DNA of 64,000 bases, from positions 620,001-684,000 of the forward strand of contig JAODTK010004999.1 of the NCBI GenBank assembly GCA_026419785.1. Reading direction: 5' to 3'. Positions 1 to 10,344 of the stretch are shown piece after piece. The notes under the pieces are model-generated. The model had not been told where the DNA came from and did no database searches. It saw only the letters and a list, made by a program, of their open reading frames with translations. The position numbers were made by a program, and so were the translations under genes. The stretch's first letter is position 1; every line of letters begins with the position of its first letter. The DNA is from Sclerodactyla briareus (taxonomy: Eukaryota; Echinodermata; Holothuroidea; Dendrochirotida; Sclerodactylidae).

Positions 1-1712
1 TAGCAACAAAACATCTAATGCCCCTCTATATTTTGTGGAATAATATGTCATCAAGTGATTACGAACCAAATTCCAAGAACCCACTGCAACTTTAGAATTT
101 AGCAGGTGGAGCTAGGAAGGCCAACCCAACATTGAAGCTATTTATATTGACGGGAAAATTATATATGTACACACCCGTTGTGAAATGTGGTGGATGATAT
201 TGCCGGTATCTAAACGGAGCGCCACAAAGATGGGAGTTTGCATTGGACAAGCAGAAATGGTGAAGGCGAAAACTAAGTGTAGGGTAAGCAGTTGTCTGGG
301 CGGCTAGATGGCGCACTCAATTGATTCGGCGCATTCCAAATATTTATTCTGGGTTGTAGTTCTAATTCTTCAATTCGAAGAGCTTCACGAATAATTCCCT
401 AGTGACTTGTCTCACCGGGCTATACAGCACGCACTCCTTGCTTGTTCTCTCCCGACGCACCATCTCAGTATACGTCACCTTACCGTGTCCCTTAGGGGGA
501 ATTCCCAATAGGGCTGCCGCATACGGCGCTCGCTAGCTTGTAACTCACAGGTACGGTACCCCCTTTTAAACGTGGGTGGCGTGGAACATTTCAGGCGACA
601 GCACCACTGCAGGCTTCCAATGGGCTCCGAAATCGCAATCAATGAAGTGGTTTAACTGAAAAGGTGACATATCATTGACTTCATTACCGAGTTATACCAT
701 CGACTCGCACAGTATGGCAATGTAGATGGATAGTCTATCGTTCAAAGAATAGAAAAACATTCAGACAATCAGAACCTTTTATCATATAAAATTGGCTCAA
801 CCTTTTTGCTTATGCCTGCTTCAGTAGTTCTCTCTTCTACAGAGAACTAGAACTCCCTAAAATTGCTGCATGCATTGGAGAGTAAATAATGGAATTTGGA
901 TTGAACAATCACCCTGTCACGTAGAACCCATTCAGAATTAGGAGGGTGGGAAGAACGTCTACCCACTGCGAGCAATTTATTATCCAGGAGGCTCAAGACA
1001 TATTCATCGAACAGATGCCTCTTTTTTAAGGATGGGGCGTGGTTTGTCTTTATCAAAAGCTACGGTATGTGAGCATTTGAGCAGGCTAGCGAAACTGCAG
1101 CATATCATTGTGTTAGAATTGACTACATTCAAAGATAGCCTCCAGAAACCTTGACAGCTGATAACACTACCGTGGGTGGAATGCACTTTTCGATGTGTCA
1201 TCATCAAACTAAGAAAAATGTGGCTTTGGGCTATCAAGCATCAGAGCTGGCCCTCATGTGGCCAAATCTCAGGAAGAAGTAATATACAATTAAACACACA
1301 TGTTCCTCGTGCAATATGCACGGTCTGAGGACCCCCGATCGTTGACGTATATTTGCCACGAGACCGAATACTCAGATCGATATGTTTGTCTCATTGAAAC
1401 CGCAACCAAGTGTTCTTCATTTCATTTTTCATTTGGTGCCTTTACTAGTCTAATACAGGAATTTACATTATTTTTTATACACCCCCCCCCCTCCCCCCTT
1501 AGCCTTATTGGCTGGGTCCTTCGGAAGATCCAAAAGACCGAGTACTAGCCTGCCTACGTTAAGGCAGACGATCATGAGAAGCCCCTTCCTAAAAATAGAG
1601 GATGCTATCGCTCTTTGGTGTATATCGTGGTATATGATAAATATTTGGTATATATCGCATATTACCAACATAGGCATATCATCGATTAGTTACGTCATCC
1701 TGCACATAAGAC
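1..1712 (+). repeat. 1.7 kb dispersed repeat, copy 1
   Basis: This stretch is repeated in the same orientation at 21286-23030. Shared landmarks appear in the same order: the block ending in the 'aactttagaattta' motif near 100, the 'ggtggatgatattgccggta' block near 190, the 'aatccaccctgtcac'-like block near 910, the C-run at 1483-1497 and the 'attagttacgt' block at 1686-1696. The copies differ by many single-base indels and a few block differences; one 55-60 bp segment present in copy 2 (about 21934-21992) is absent here. The short ORFs inside are not conserved between copies, so I see no coding capacity. The left edge may lie outside the window. It could be a non-autonomous transposon, an LTR-like unit or a segmental duplication; no terminal structure decides this. 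Confidence 0.85.
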
Positions 1713-2015
1713 ATGCCAAGTAACAAAACACCTGGCTGCGACGGCTTGTCAATTGACCTATATAAAGTTCAGTGGGACGAAATGGTCATACTTCAGTGAA
1801 TTCTTCCAAATATGCGGTTGTAAATGGTAGTCTTTCTGAAGAGCAAGGGATTTCTCTTGGCCTAAACCTCAAAAAGACTGTCGCTTTTCTGATCAATGAC
1901 GACCAATTGCTGTTCCCAACAGCGATTACAAAATCGGTGCCAATGTCTTACAAATAGTCATAAGCGTGTTTTCGAAACCCCCGTTTTGCCCACAGCAAAC
2001 AGGTTTTTTTTTTTT
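1705..2015 (+). mobile_element. LINE reverse transcriptase fragment, frame-broken
   Basis: From 1711 the plus strand reads PSNKTPGCDGLSIDLYK, the start of a non-LTR retrotransposon reverse transcriptase domain (the 'N+PGxDGL' motif). About 40 codons later, in a different frame, it reads RPIAVPNSDYKIGANVL, matching the 'WRPIxLLNxDYKIxxKVL' motif, and just before the poly-T run, again with a frame change, PQQTGF, matching 'xxQTGF'. The spacing is close to that of an intact domain, so this is a short, decayed piece of an L1/Tx1-type or related element. It starts where homology between the two 1.7 kb repeat copies stops and ends in a T-run, so both edges look like breakpoints. Clade assignment is uncertain. 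Confidence 0.75.
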
Positions 2016-2046
2016 TTGTTTTTTTTTTTTTTTTTTTTTTTTTTTA
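2003..2046 (+). repeat. poly-T tract
   Basis: About 42 bases of almost pure T broken by one G. It directly follows the reverse transcriptase scrap. It may be the complement of a retrotransposon poly-A tail inserted in the other orientation, or a slippage-expanded run; its length is unreliable in noisy assemblies. Confidence 0.9.
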
Positions 2047-2421
2047 TTAAGAAGCGATAAATTGGCGAGAATATGAGGCTTATGTTAGACTTGATTATTA
2101 GTCATTGTGATATTAATAGTATTGGATGAGCATTGTTTCTTTTAGATTTCGAGAAAGGCTTCCAATTGCTTTGATGGAATTTCATTTTAGCATTTTAACA
2201 GTATTCCAATTTTCGTACAGATCTAACGACCTAGATCAGAATATTTTACAGCAATGTCACCTCCTATGTCATGATAATGACCTATATTTCAAAGGCTACT
2301 TTGAGGGCTCTGGAGGGGTGCGCCTAAGCTGCCCAATGAGCTCTTGTACCTTTGTTATTTGCACAGAATTATCAACTTGTTTAACTCGTGCTAATTCGAA
2401 TATAAAAGAGATTGTATATAC

Positions 2422-2690
2422 ACAGGTCCTGGACCCCACCTACCAACACAATTATATATACAGATCCTGGACCCTACTCACCAACACAACTATATACACA
2501 GGTCCTGGACCCTACTCACCAACACAACTATATACACAGGTCCTGGACCCTACTCACCATAACAACTACATACACAGGTCCTGGACCCTACCCACCAACA
2601 CAACTATATATACAGGTCCTGGACCCTACTCATCAACACAACTGTATATACAGGTCCTGGACCCAACTCATCAACACAGCTATATATACA
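2422..2690 (+). repeat. 38-bp minisatellite, 7 copies
   Basis: The unit begins 'acaggtcctggaccctactc' and continues 'accaacacaactatatac'. Copies start at 2422, 2460, 2498, 2536, 2574, 2612 and 2650, giving a strict 38-bp period with only point differences. Because 38 is not a multiple of three, successive copies are read in all three frames and the protein period is 38 residues. No copy contains a stop in these frames, so the array lies in a 196-codon open frame (2126-2716) and an overlapping 128-codon frame (2412-2798). Nothing outside the array in these frames looks like a known protein, and I do not call a gene. Confidence 0.95.
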
Positions 2691-2817
2691 GGTCATCGTT
2701 CTGGTACGTTCTGTGATCCTCCTCTTCGTTCTGATAGTCGCCCCTATAATTATCAGACGCTTCTGTTAAGCTCGATATCACGGGGTTGTAATACATGACG
2801 TATCTTCCGGTATACCA

Positions 2818-3660
2818 TTAACTACTATCTATCTCTGGAGCCTCGTCGGGTATTGTAGGGTTTCGCTCTCGCAGAATAGTTGCAGTCGGGTGTTTGCACT
2901 CATCAAGCCGAGAACGAATGTTCCATAAGGCAACGAGGAGGCATAATATGATGAGAAAAAACGAAATGGTTATCGTTGTCAGAACTGGAAGATGTGGCCT
3001 ATAGACGTCCCTCCACGTGAAGGAAGAAGCTTCGCTTTTGGTTGATGTCTTCCGACGAGGGATTGTGGCACCCATTGGTAGTTTGTCATGGGGCTTGTTC
3101 GCCGTGTCGTCCGAATACTCAGTAGGCTCTATCTTGCGCGTACAGTCGCAATTACTGACTGGTTCGCCGCGACGCGGGAGTGCATCAGTACTCATGGCGC
3201 ACTCCGTACTCAGCTCCAGGGAAGACGTCTGGAATCTAGGAGGTGCGCTGCTGGATTCCGGGACCGTGGTCTGAGTCATCCAGTAGATCGAAGCCCAAGT
3301 TCACGTAATTTTCCTCGGACAGAAGAAGTGCAGTTGCTTATACATGAACACATCGGTTGCATAGGTAGAACACACGACTGTAGTGATTCCGTTTTACCGA
3401 GAGATATCTCTGATACGCTCATAGAGGTCTTCCCTGGCTTTTGCTTGATACGATAGTCACGTTTGTTTTAAAATGCGGAGCAAAACTAGTGACGTCGAAA
3501 AGAACATTGTTTTGTCCGAGAATCGTCCAGCGCATCATGCGTGGATGGGAGCTATAACAAGCGAAGTTCAATGAAGAGTTCACAGTGAAATTCGGAGGAA
3601 GTAAGGTCAAATTGAGTGCCGTGACAACTTTCGTTGGGATGCGTCTTACGTAGCATTAGG
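2818..3660 (-). pseudogene. Immunoglobulin-like single-pass membrane protein, 3' part, frame-broken
   Basis: The 153-codon frame at 2818-3279 has a strong transmembrane segment (ITISFFLIILCLLVALW, residues about 104-120), preceded by a charged, Ser/Thr/Pro-rich juxtamembrane part and followed by a basic-then-polar tail of about 30 residues. Upstream, 3419-3610 gives an extracellular-looking stretch with several N-glycosylation sites and an Ig-like order: cysteine in NFACYSS, then tryptophan in RWTILG. A second cysteine (VVCSTY) follows in another frame near 3370, after an NG turn, as in Ig F strands. Joining these parts needs at least one frame change and passes two stops, so it is either a broken gene, a set of exons with unseen introns, or damaged by indels. 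The TM segment is seen directly; the Ig assignment is inference. Confidence 0.4.
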
Positions 3661-3936
3661 GGTATACCCACTGATATTACCGCGGTGCTGCGCTGGTATC
3701 ATCTGCACGCCTCCAGTCCGATTGGGGTGTTGGTGTGATAGGGACTACTGGTGGTTGAGTGTGGTGACTTTGTTGGCGAATATATTCCCTGCCATAGTCG
3801 TCTATGCCCGTCACAGACCATATCCACCGTCTCTCCAACGTACGCAGTGTCCCCTACACTCGATTCGTAAATGTACTTCTTCTTTAAAAGGAAAACGACT
3901 ATTTCAATTTCAGTAATGTACGAAAGAATTTGCTAG

Positions 3937-4318
3937 TCATGACCCTGGAAAATAAAGCATTAACCTGCAAGTGTACTGTCTGCGTTTTTCCGTTCCGATA
4001 GCTCTCCCAAAAATAGGTTTCATGACGACGACAAAGAAGGAATAATGAACAGTCTCTGAGCAAAGGGAGTAGTTCGGAGTGAATTTATCGTGAATGAAAC
4101 TTTTTGGAGGTCCTCGTATCATAGATTTACAGGTGACCGTTGTATGAATAGTAACCTGTAACTAATATGAAGTGTATCTCTTACGCCTGTCTTGAAAACC
4201 TTCATCGCTATTGCACTGTTGGGAGTTCGATAGCAGTTCTGCGGCCATTGAGGCTTATCATCGAGACACTGCAGTGGACAACGAGGAACAATCGAACTAT
4301 CCCAATGCACTTCATATT
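3937..4318 (-). other. Possible further Ig-like/leader segment
   Basis: On the minus strand an ATG near 4315 opens a leader-like run (MKCIGIVRLFLVVHC) about 20 bases after a TATATAA-like stretch, then is lost after 35 codons. Another frame at 4119-4310 and one at 3937-4122 follow each other almost end to end; the latter ends with RRQYTCRL, resembling the 'xYxC' of an Ig F strand. Together with the membrane segment downstream this could be the amino-terminal domain of the same minus-strand gene. I see no clean splice borders linking the pieces, and each motif alone is weak. Confidence 0.2.
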
Positions 4319-4828
4319 ACTTCAGAAGAAGTTTATATAATATAATATGTGTCGCACACGTAATAAAAAAATATGTTTCATCCCATGCACAGCAATATTA
4401 AATATCATTTAGCGAAACGCTAAATTAAGAATTCGTTGACACACCTCCAACGCATTTTCCAAAGATCCTTTTTTTTTAGTTTGTTTATCAGAGTAGACAA
4501 TCCAGTATTGAGCGGGTACGAAAATGCGTTGGACGAGGTACGTTCTCCGTAGTCAACTGGAAAATGAATTGTCTCCGTTGCGAAAGCCGATTTATCAATC
4601 CTTGATGACGATAGGATGGGATATGATATGATAGGTTAAAACAACTTCAGTGTCTGAAACAGGACATGGGTAAGATATTCTAGGTCGTTCAGGGGCACGT
4701 TAATAAAGATAGGCGCTCGCTGACAACTGGAACAAAGCCGCCCAAGTTCCGCAGTAATTGAAGAAAGGTCACAAGACGGAAATTATCTGGAAACGCGGTT
4801 TTAAAACATTTTTCGTTCTGTAAAAGAT

Positions 4829-5060
4829 TCAGGTGAGGGTGTTTTTCAGGTAGCCTTGCTGTGTGCTCATAGCAATTGATTCATTTTGTGGCGCTGTTGA
4901 ACTCTGGCAGGTTTCCCTGGGATGTGAACAATTCTCTTCATAACAGGTTATGTTCAGGATGGTCGTACCCGCTTGCTCCGTGTCAGTTATCCGAGTAATT
5001 AAAATAAATGGCACCAATACGCGCCAAGCCGTTATGAACTGTGGTAGACTGGTAGCTATT
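4829..5060 (-). other. Hydrophobic leader plus cysteine-containing frame
   Basis: A minus-strand frame open from about 5060 to 4829 contains a leader-like run (TAWRVLVPFILITRI), then TTILNITCYEEN with an N-glycosylation site next to a cysteine, and ends in a stop. It has no ATG in frame near the hydrophobic run. It could be an upstream signal-peptide exon of the membrane protein at 2.8-3.7 kb, but the link is only by position and character. Confidence 0.18.
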
Positions 5061-5649
5061 AAAGTTTTCCCCGAGGAAATAATAGGAAAAATTATCGGAG
5101 ACTCGAAATAAGATTATTTTCTGAACAATCTATTGTGTCTGAAACAATTCCCTTCATACCGTATGGCTGTGGTCAGAGAGTTCCTCAGTATTTTCGGACT
5201 GATGAATTTCCGCTGAATTCAAGAAGAGGCCAGAGTCCTGGGTATGCATTTATGGGATTTGGGTTGCGTGATAATTCGGTCGCGCGATCAAAAATGGCAG
5301 ATACGGTCTTGTTAGCAGGGGGAAGGCAGAGAAATAAATTAGATCCACATGACATCACAAATTGAGATCGGTTATCATTGTATTGTTTTATTCTGTTCTG
5401 AACAGCCCGTAAAGCTAGTGGGAACTCGATGATCATGCCACCACCATGGCAATCTAACATCCATAAGACATATGTTGGCATTCCCAGAATACCTAATTAA
5501 GTTTGCAAATTAGGTCAATTCTAACAATTGTCGCAATCAGGCGTTGTACCGAGAGATTTGTCTTGGGAGGGGAGGGGGGTTGAGGTCGGAACCCAAGGGG
5601 AATTGGTCCTTCATGAATTGGCCCTCACACTCCCCATTGGCAAATAATG
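5061..5649. other. No recognised gene; two unassigned antisense frames
   Basis: A 98-codon minus frame (5185-5481) and a 76-codon plus frame (5135-5365) overlap here. Neither shows a domain, leader or splice context that I recognise. A polypurine run sits near 5567-5580. Confidence 0.6.
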
Positions 5650-5721
5650 CAATTTATGGGCCCCTGGCACATGCTGCTCCAATAGCTGCCTGAATAACAG
5701 TTGCAAAACATCTACCGAAAT

Positions 5722-5895
5722 AAACAAAAAATGAAAATGAAAAAGTGAAAATGAAAAATTGAAAGGAATAAAAAAGTGACAAAAATGAAAATGAAAAAGT
5801 GAAAAAGTGAAAAAAAGTGAAAATGAAAAAGTGAAAATGAAAAAGACAAATGAAAAAGTGAAAAATGAAAAATTGAAAAGTGGACAAATGAAAAA
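5722..5895 (-). repeat. GAAAATGAAAAAGT-type tail of PLE copy A
   Basis: An irregular array of GAAAATGAAAAAGT-like units. Copy B ends in the same kind of sequence in the corresponding orientation (about 16655-16705), so this is best read as the element's own 3' tail, longer here by expansion. Overlapping ORFs rich in Phe/Ile/Ser/His (minus) or Lys/Met/Glu (plus) are only by-products of the repeat. Confidence 0.85.
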
Positions 5896-6110
5896 CGGGG
5901 GGGTCGCCGGTGCACCACCTAGTGTCGCGGATCGTATGAGCCTGGAGAACAGGGTTTATTGGGCAGGGCACCTGGAACCTGGCACCCCCGCTCGAATATC
6001 GATTTTGCGCCCGGTCTTGCTAAAAGGTTTGGTATGGAGGTGGGCCCATGAGGCCAAACGAGTCTGGTTATTTTAGACGTAGACCTTTTTGTTTGAAAGG
6101 GTCCGAGACT

Positions 6111-6165
6111 GAAACCAGACTATAGTTTCTGCTCTCGGGTAGTTTTTTGGAGCTTCATCAGTGGT
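6111..6165 (-). ncRNA. Hammerhead ribozyme of PLE copy A
   Basis: Read on the minus strand: ACCA (6165-6162), core CUGAUGA (6161-6155), stem II GCUC...GAGC with a loop of about 15 nt, core GAAA (6129-6126), a very short stem III AC/GU closed by UAUA, cleavage nucleotide C (6118), then UGGU (6117-6114), which pairs fully with the first ACCA to form stem I. This is the type I hammerhead order with the minimal stem III known from Penelope-like elements. One oddity is an A-A opposition at the base of stem II, where a G-C pair is usual. The UGA of the core is also the stop codon of the PLE reading frame (last residues AYH). Self-cleavage is predicted, not shown. Confidence 0.75.
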
Positions 6166-9100
6166 ACGCCTTACGAGCTTGCGTCTGAAGTTTTTTTTTT
6201 AGGGGAATGCCGCTAGGTCATCTAACATTGCCGGCGATGAGCCGTCTTGGAGCCATCGTCAAAGTACATATCCTGTCTCCCCCTTGGTTGCCATCGTTAC
6301 GCTCGCAGGGAATCTGGATTTACTATTAAATCTCTGAGATTTTCTGCCCTTTTGTAATCCGGACCCACCGAGTGTGGGCTTTTAGGGAATAGACGTGATA
6401 GTCTGGGGTTCCGCTGATTAGGTGCCAATGTCTGTTTAAGGCCTTTCTAAGGTCCTTTGTTTGAGGTGGGGTGTAATTATGTTATCTATCTTGAACACCA
6501 ATGAAGGTTCCGACTTGGGTTTCTTGTGATGTCCCCCTGGCATCGGTGGATGGGTCCCACAAACCGACCGTACTTGAGGCAGTGTTTTACCTCCTCTCTG
6601 GTGTAGTTCCGTAGTAGGAGCTTTTCCATGAAGGAATTTCTCTTCTCTAGAAGTCGCCTCATGGCCTGCAGAGGCGTGAGTATCGTAAGATCTCCCCTCT
6701 GATGAAGCCTTAATTGCTGGGGTGTGGCAGATTTGCGATCTAAATATTGGAAGGTTTCCGTGGGTTTGGTATAGACTTTGGTGTCCTAGTAGGCCGCTTG
6801 ACGGAAATTGTCCCTTTGAATATTTTTAGATCGAGATACGTGACTTCAAAGTCCGGAGATTTCAGCTGTGAACTCAGATTTGTGTTGTTTATTAACACGG
6901 TCCACCAATGAGGTCAATTCATCTTTAGAACCTTCAAAGGATCACGATATCGTCTCTGTACCGGAGCATTTGATGATTTTGGCTCGTTTTGATAATGGAA
7001 GTCTCTAGTTTGTACATGGCTATGTCGCAAATCCTCGGTGATGCCTGACTGCCCATTGCACAGCCATTTTTTCTATAAAACTGGCCGTTTGAATGCAACA
7101 GTTGCTGTGAGGATTCGTCCCATGAGATTGCGCAATGAGCGTGGGACGATTTTCGGTATATCGTACAGACCTTGCGGTGCTTGATCCATAGCTGCCTGAC
7201 ATGTGTCTAGGGCTCGTTTTGTGGTGTATTAGTATACAGGAGACACGTCCATAGTAGCGATAAGCACATTCGCTGGTAGTTTGAGATTCCTAGCATTGTT
7301 AGTTGTAGGTATTAGTATCTTTCGCCATAGGTTGATGAAATAATCCCCAAATTCTGAGATTGGCTCAGTTGTGACCCGTTCCCGCTGATAATTGGTCTGC
7401 GAGCAAATTTTGAATCTGGCGGCGGCGGTTTGTGAAATTTGGGTAGCACATAGATTATACGGGTGGGCGGATTTTGTGGTTGTATGGTTTCAGGTAGCTT
7501 AACTGCTTTCATCTATCGCTTGTGCAGAGAGCATGTGGAAACCGTTCGAAACCCAGTGTAGACGTAACACGTGTTATTTTCCGCCCGTAAGCCGTTCGTA
7601 ATGGTGGCCTCGGAGTGCGCTCAATCTCGCCTGTAGTCGGCGCGCTTGATGATCAGCGATACCTCTTCCTTTATCCATCATCCCGGGTGAAAATCGTCCA
7701 GAAGAGAGCGATTACTCTAATTCGTCAGATACCGATTTAGAAATCGGCCGATGTTTTATATTCATCATGAATATGCATGATAGTATCTACTAACTCGCTT
7801 AAAATATGATAGCATACGCTAGTTGCGAGTAGATGAGAGTGCCAGGTAAATGGCTATTGTTAGTAAATACTTGCAACATCAGGTGCGTAGGCTTTACGTG
7901 CAATAGTTTATCACGTACTCATGTAAAACTATTAAGTATGAAAGTACGCTACCACGTACGTTCATGTTGTATTACGTGCTTTCCTCGTTCCTTATAACAA
8001 GTATACCGGTGGTACGTAAACAATGTTTTCTATCGACAAACTGGACAATGTATACGCACCAATTTTTGTAATGTGTTATTATAATGTGTACACGGCAATA
8101 TTTCCCCTATTGAGGCGAGTAACGTAACGATAATATTACGTCGTTCGCAACGTTTTACGTACGTACTCTATAACCATTACGCGCCGTAGGCGAGTGTGTT
8201 AATTAGAGTTCAGTACTTACCTAACAGTATACCGACGTTTGGTTCGTGTACGTAATCTTCCGTAAGTACGTATTGCCTGCTTATGTTATACTTTATAAAT
8301 ACGTACATGACTGATTATCAAATACGTACTTACGTACCTACTATCGAATACGTAATATCGATATGTACGTACGTTTGAATATGGCGGTTTGTTGATTGAC
8401 TTTTTACATGAGTAAGTGAAATTTTTATACGCGCATATATTCTAGTGACGAGCTCTACGTCTGTAATCAACGTATGTACACCGGCCGCTACGTTACTTGG
8501 GCTACGTTACGTATAATACTTGATCACTACACACGTTACAAATAGGATGGCGCTGATGGCGATATTGAACATACCAGACCTTGCATTCTTATCATTTTCT
8601 TTCAGAGGCTTCATATTCTACACCGACTTCCACCGTTTTGGACACAACTGTTATTCCTGAAACAATCGCTCTATAAGAACCGACTGTGCTGGTTCTACTA
8701 TTATGAATTACAATCGTTTATATGACCAAAATCTTTGGAATATTTCAAACGCGTGGTGACGCTCTCAACAGACATGCTTTTCGTGGACATGATAGCCATC
8801 TCAGAGTATACCTTTCACGATTATACACCCACCATGCTGATTGTGGCAAAGGTTTGAAAATTCACTATTGTGCTTTTACCACAAAGGCAGAATGGAATTC
8901 TGGGTTATATCGTTAAATTGGCGGCCCATGCACAGTTATTCGTTAGAAGTAACGAATAGCGTTCGTTAGTTCGACGAATCACCCGACTGTTATCGAAGGG
9001 TTCACCATAAAAAAAAAAAAAAGAAAAACAATTAGCGGTCGTTCTTAACATCTTAAGGGCGACGCGCTCTGCTGTTGTGATGTTATGTTTAGCAGCCTAT

Positions 9101-10285
9101 GTAATGCTGGCTATTATCGGTTTTGGTTGCTTCAGGTCTCTTCACGGTTCCGTTTTATGTTCGCATGGGGGACCCTGTTGAAGGTAGCGAGATTGTGAGA
9201 TTCGCTGCCCTTTATGCTTGCATGATAAAAGATTCGCATTCTTTTGCCAGTCCTTCACTGATGAAAGGATCTGGGTGCGCTTCGGTTTATCTGGCGTTAT
9301 GATGACTTTGAGACCTTTGGCCAGGGCTACTCTCTCTCTTTTGGTATAGGGCGGTCTGACAGATTCTTAACGTACTCATTAAGTTCATCTTCTGTTTTTG
9401 CAGGCGCTGGCTACGTGGATGCCATGCGCTCCCTGTGAAATTATGACGGGATTGACTTTGTCCTCTCGTGTTTAACAAGTTTATTGAGGCTGTCCCCTTT
9501 TGATAGGCGGCCCCCCTTATGCTAGACGGGGTCATATTTACTTTCTTAACGTAAAATAAAGAATAGACAGAAAGCTTTTGCTGTTTGAGGATGCAGTATG
9601 CTGCAACTCTCTCTTGGGTTTTAGTGGCCCTAAAAAGAGCCGTTGGTTTGGTGTTTGCAATCGGTAATTTAAACTCTAATCTGCGTCCTTGGGTTGTTTG
9701 GTTTGTGCCGCTTCTTTTAGCCTGGCCTTGCTGTTGGCCTCCTTCTCCACGCGTTCCATTGCGGAACGGAGCAGCTTCTTCTAGTAGGCGATGAGCCTCA
9801 ATGCTGTCTTCCAGGGAGTCCACGTCGAGCTCTGCCTGAGTTAACTTCTCCTGGAACGTGTCTCGAAACCGCTTCGCTTGACGGGAGAGCTCGTCGCGCC
9901 AAACCCGGCCCAGACGGAGCCCCGCACGTCGGAGGCAAGAGTCCCAGGACTCCTGACCTTCCTCTGTGGCGTGGCTTGCCCGGGAGGAAAGGGAAGGGCT
10001 TATTTACGCGAAGGTAATTGGGCACGACCCATCCCCAGTTGGCGGTCCAGCTCCGTCAGCTCCCTGGTGAGAAGAATGGTCTTCTCCTGCAGAGGCTTAA
10101 GGTCAATTAAATGACTCTTTATTGTGGTGGAAGTGGCTTCGGAGACAGGTTCTTCGGGTGTGGGTTGCTCTCTTAGGCGAGGGCTGTCCACGCGTAATCT
10201 GCGTCGTCAGAAGAGTCTTCCCGCAGTAGAGAGAGGCGTTCGGGCGGTGTAGGCACCTCGGGATGAGATAGTTTTGGGAGTCCAT
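6159..10285 (-). pseudogene. PLE reverse transcriptase gene, copy A, decayed
   Basis: Start: ATG at 10285, shared with copy B. The amino-terminal third is helical and charged (LKPLQEKTILLTRELTELDR, then MDSLEDSIEAHRLLEE), consistent with coiled coil. Reverse transcriptase motifs follow in order but in changing frames: YVLPKFHKPPPP (about 7420-7470), RPIISGNGSQ (about 7370-7400, the PLE 'GRPIVSGxGS' motif) and RYRDD (6949-6963, catalytic aspartates). The carboxyl end is acidic, near 6190-6300, and stops inside the hammerhead core. No GIY-YIG endonuclease motif follows the reverse transcriptase, unlike canonical Penelope. Interrupted by the nested element at 7676-8989 and by many frame changes. 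Confidence 0.8.
7676..8989. mobile_element. Nested 1314-bp non-autonomous DNA element inside PLE copy A
   Basis: PLE copy B has an uninterrupted site here (near 14803-14812). In copy A that site is split, with TTATC at 7671-7675 and again at 8990-8994, a likely 5-bp target duplication. The ends are imperfect inverted repeats: the left end begins CATCATCCCGGGTGA and the right end, read inward, begins CAGTCGGGTGATTCGTC, sharing CGGGTGA and TCGTC. The inside has no long ORF (the largest, 64 codons at 8722-8916, is unrecognised) and is very rich in TACGT/ACGTA words, mainly 7840-8530. Best read as a MITE-like element; a 5-bp duplication occurs for Transib and some other superfamilies, but the termini do not let me assign one. 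Confidence 0.7.
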
Positions 10286-10344
10286 GTGGATCAAAGTGTC
10301 GTCTCTGAAGGGTTCAAACAATATGCGTTGAAGGTGTGAAGGGG

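Larger units (their letters stand above)
5650..10310 (-). mobile_element. Penelope-like retroelement, copy A (minus strand)
   Basis: Aligned by eye with copy B (13465-16760, opposite strand) from end to end: a shared 5' start just before the ATGGACTCCCAAAA start region, a shared coding part, a shared hammerhead region and shared 3' sequence ending in an A-rich/T-rich tail. The span is about 4.66 kb; removing the nested 1314-bp insertion at 7676-8989 leaves about 3.35 kb, the same length as copy B, so both appear close to full length. Penelope-like elements (PLEs) carry a reverse transcriptase related to telomerase; this one has the RYRDD catalytic motif and a hammerhead ribozyme, both typical of the group. 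Many indels show it is inactive as assembled. Confidence 0.85.

Noticed and set aside
5654-5971. Phe/Ile/His-rich and Lys/Met-rich ORFs
   Set aside because: Translations of the GAAAATG-type tail of the PLE, not genes.
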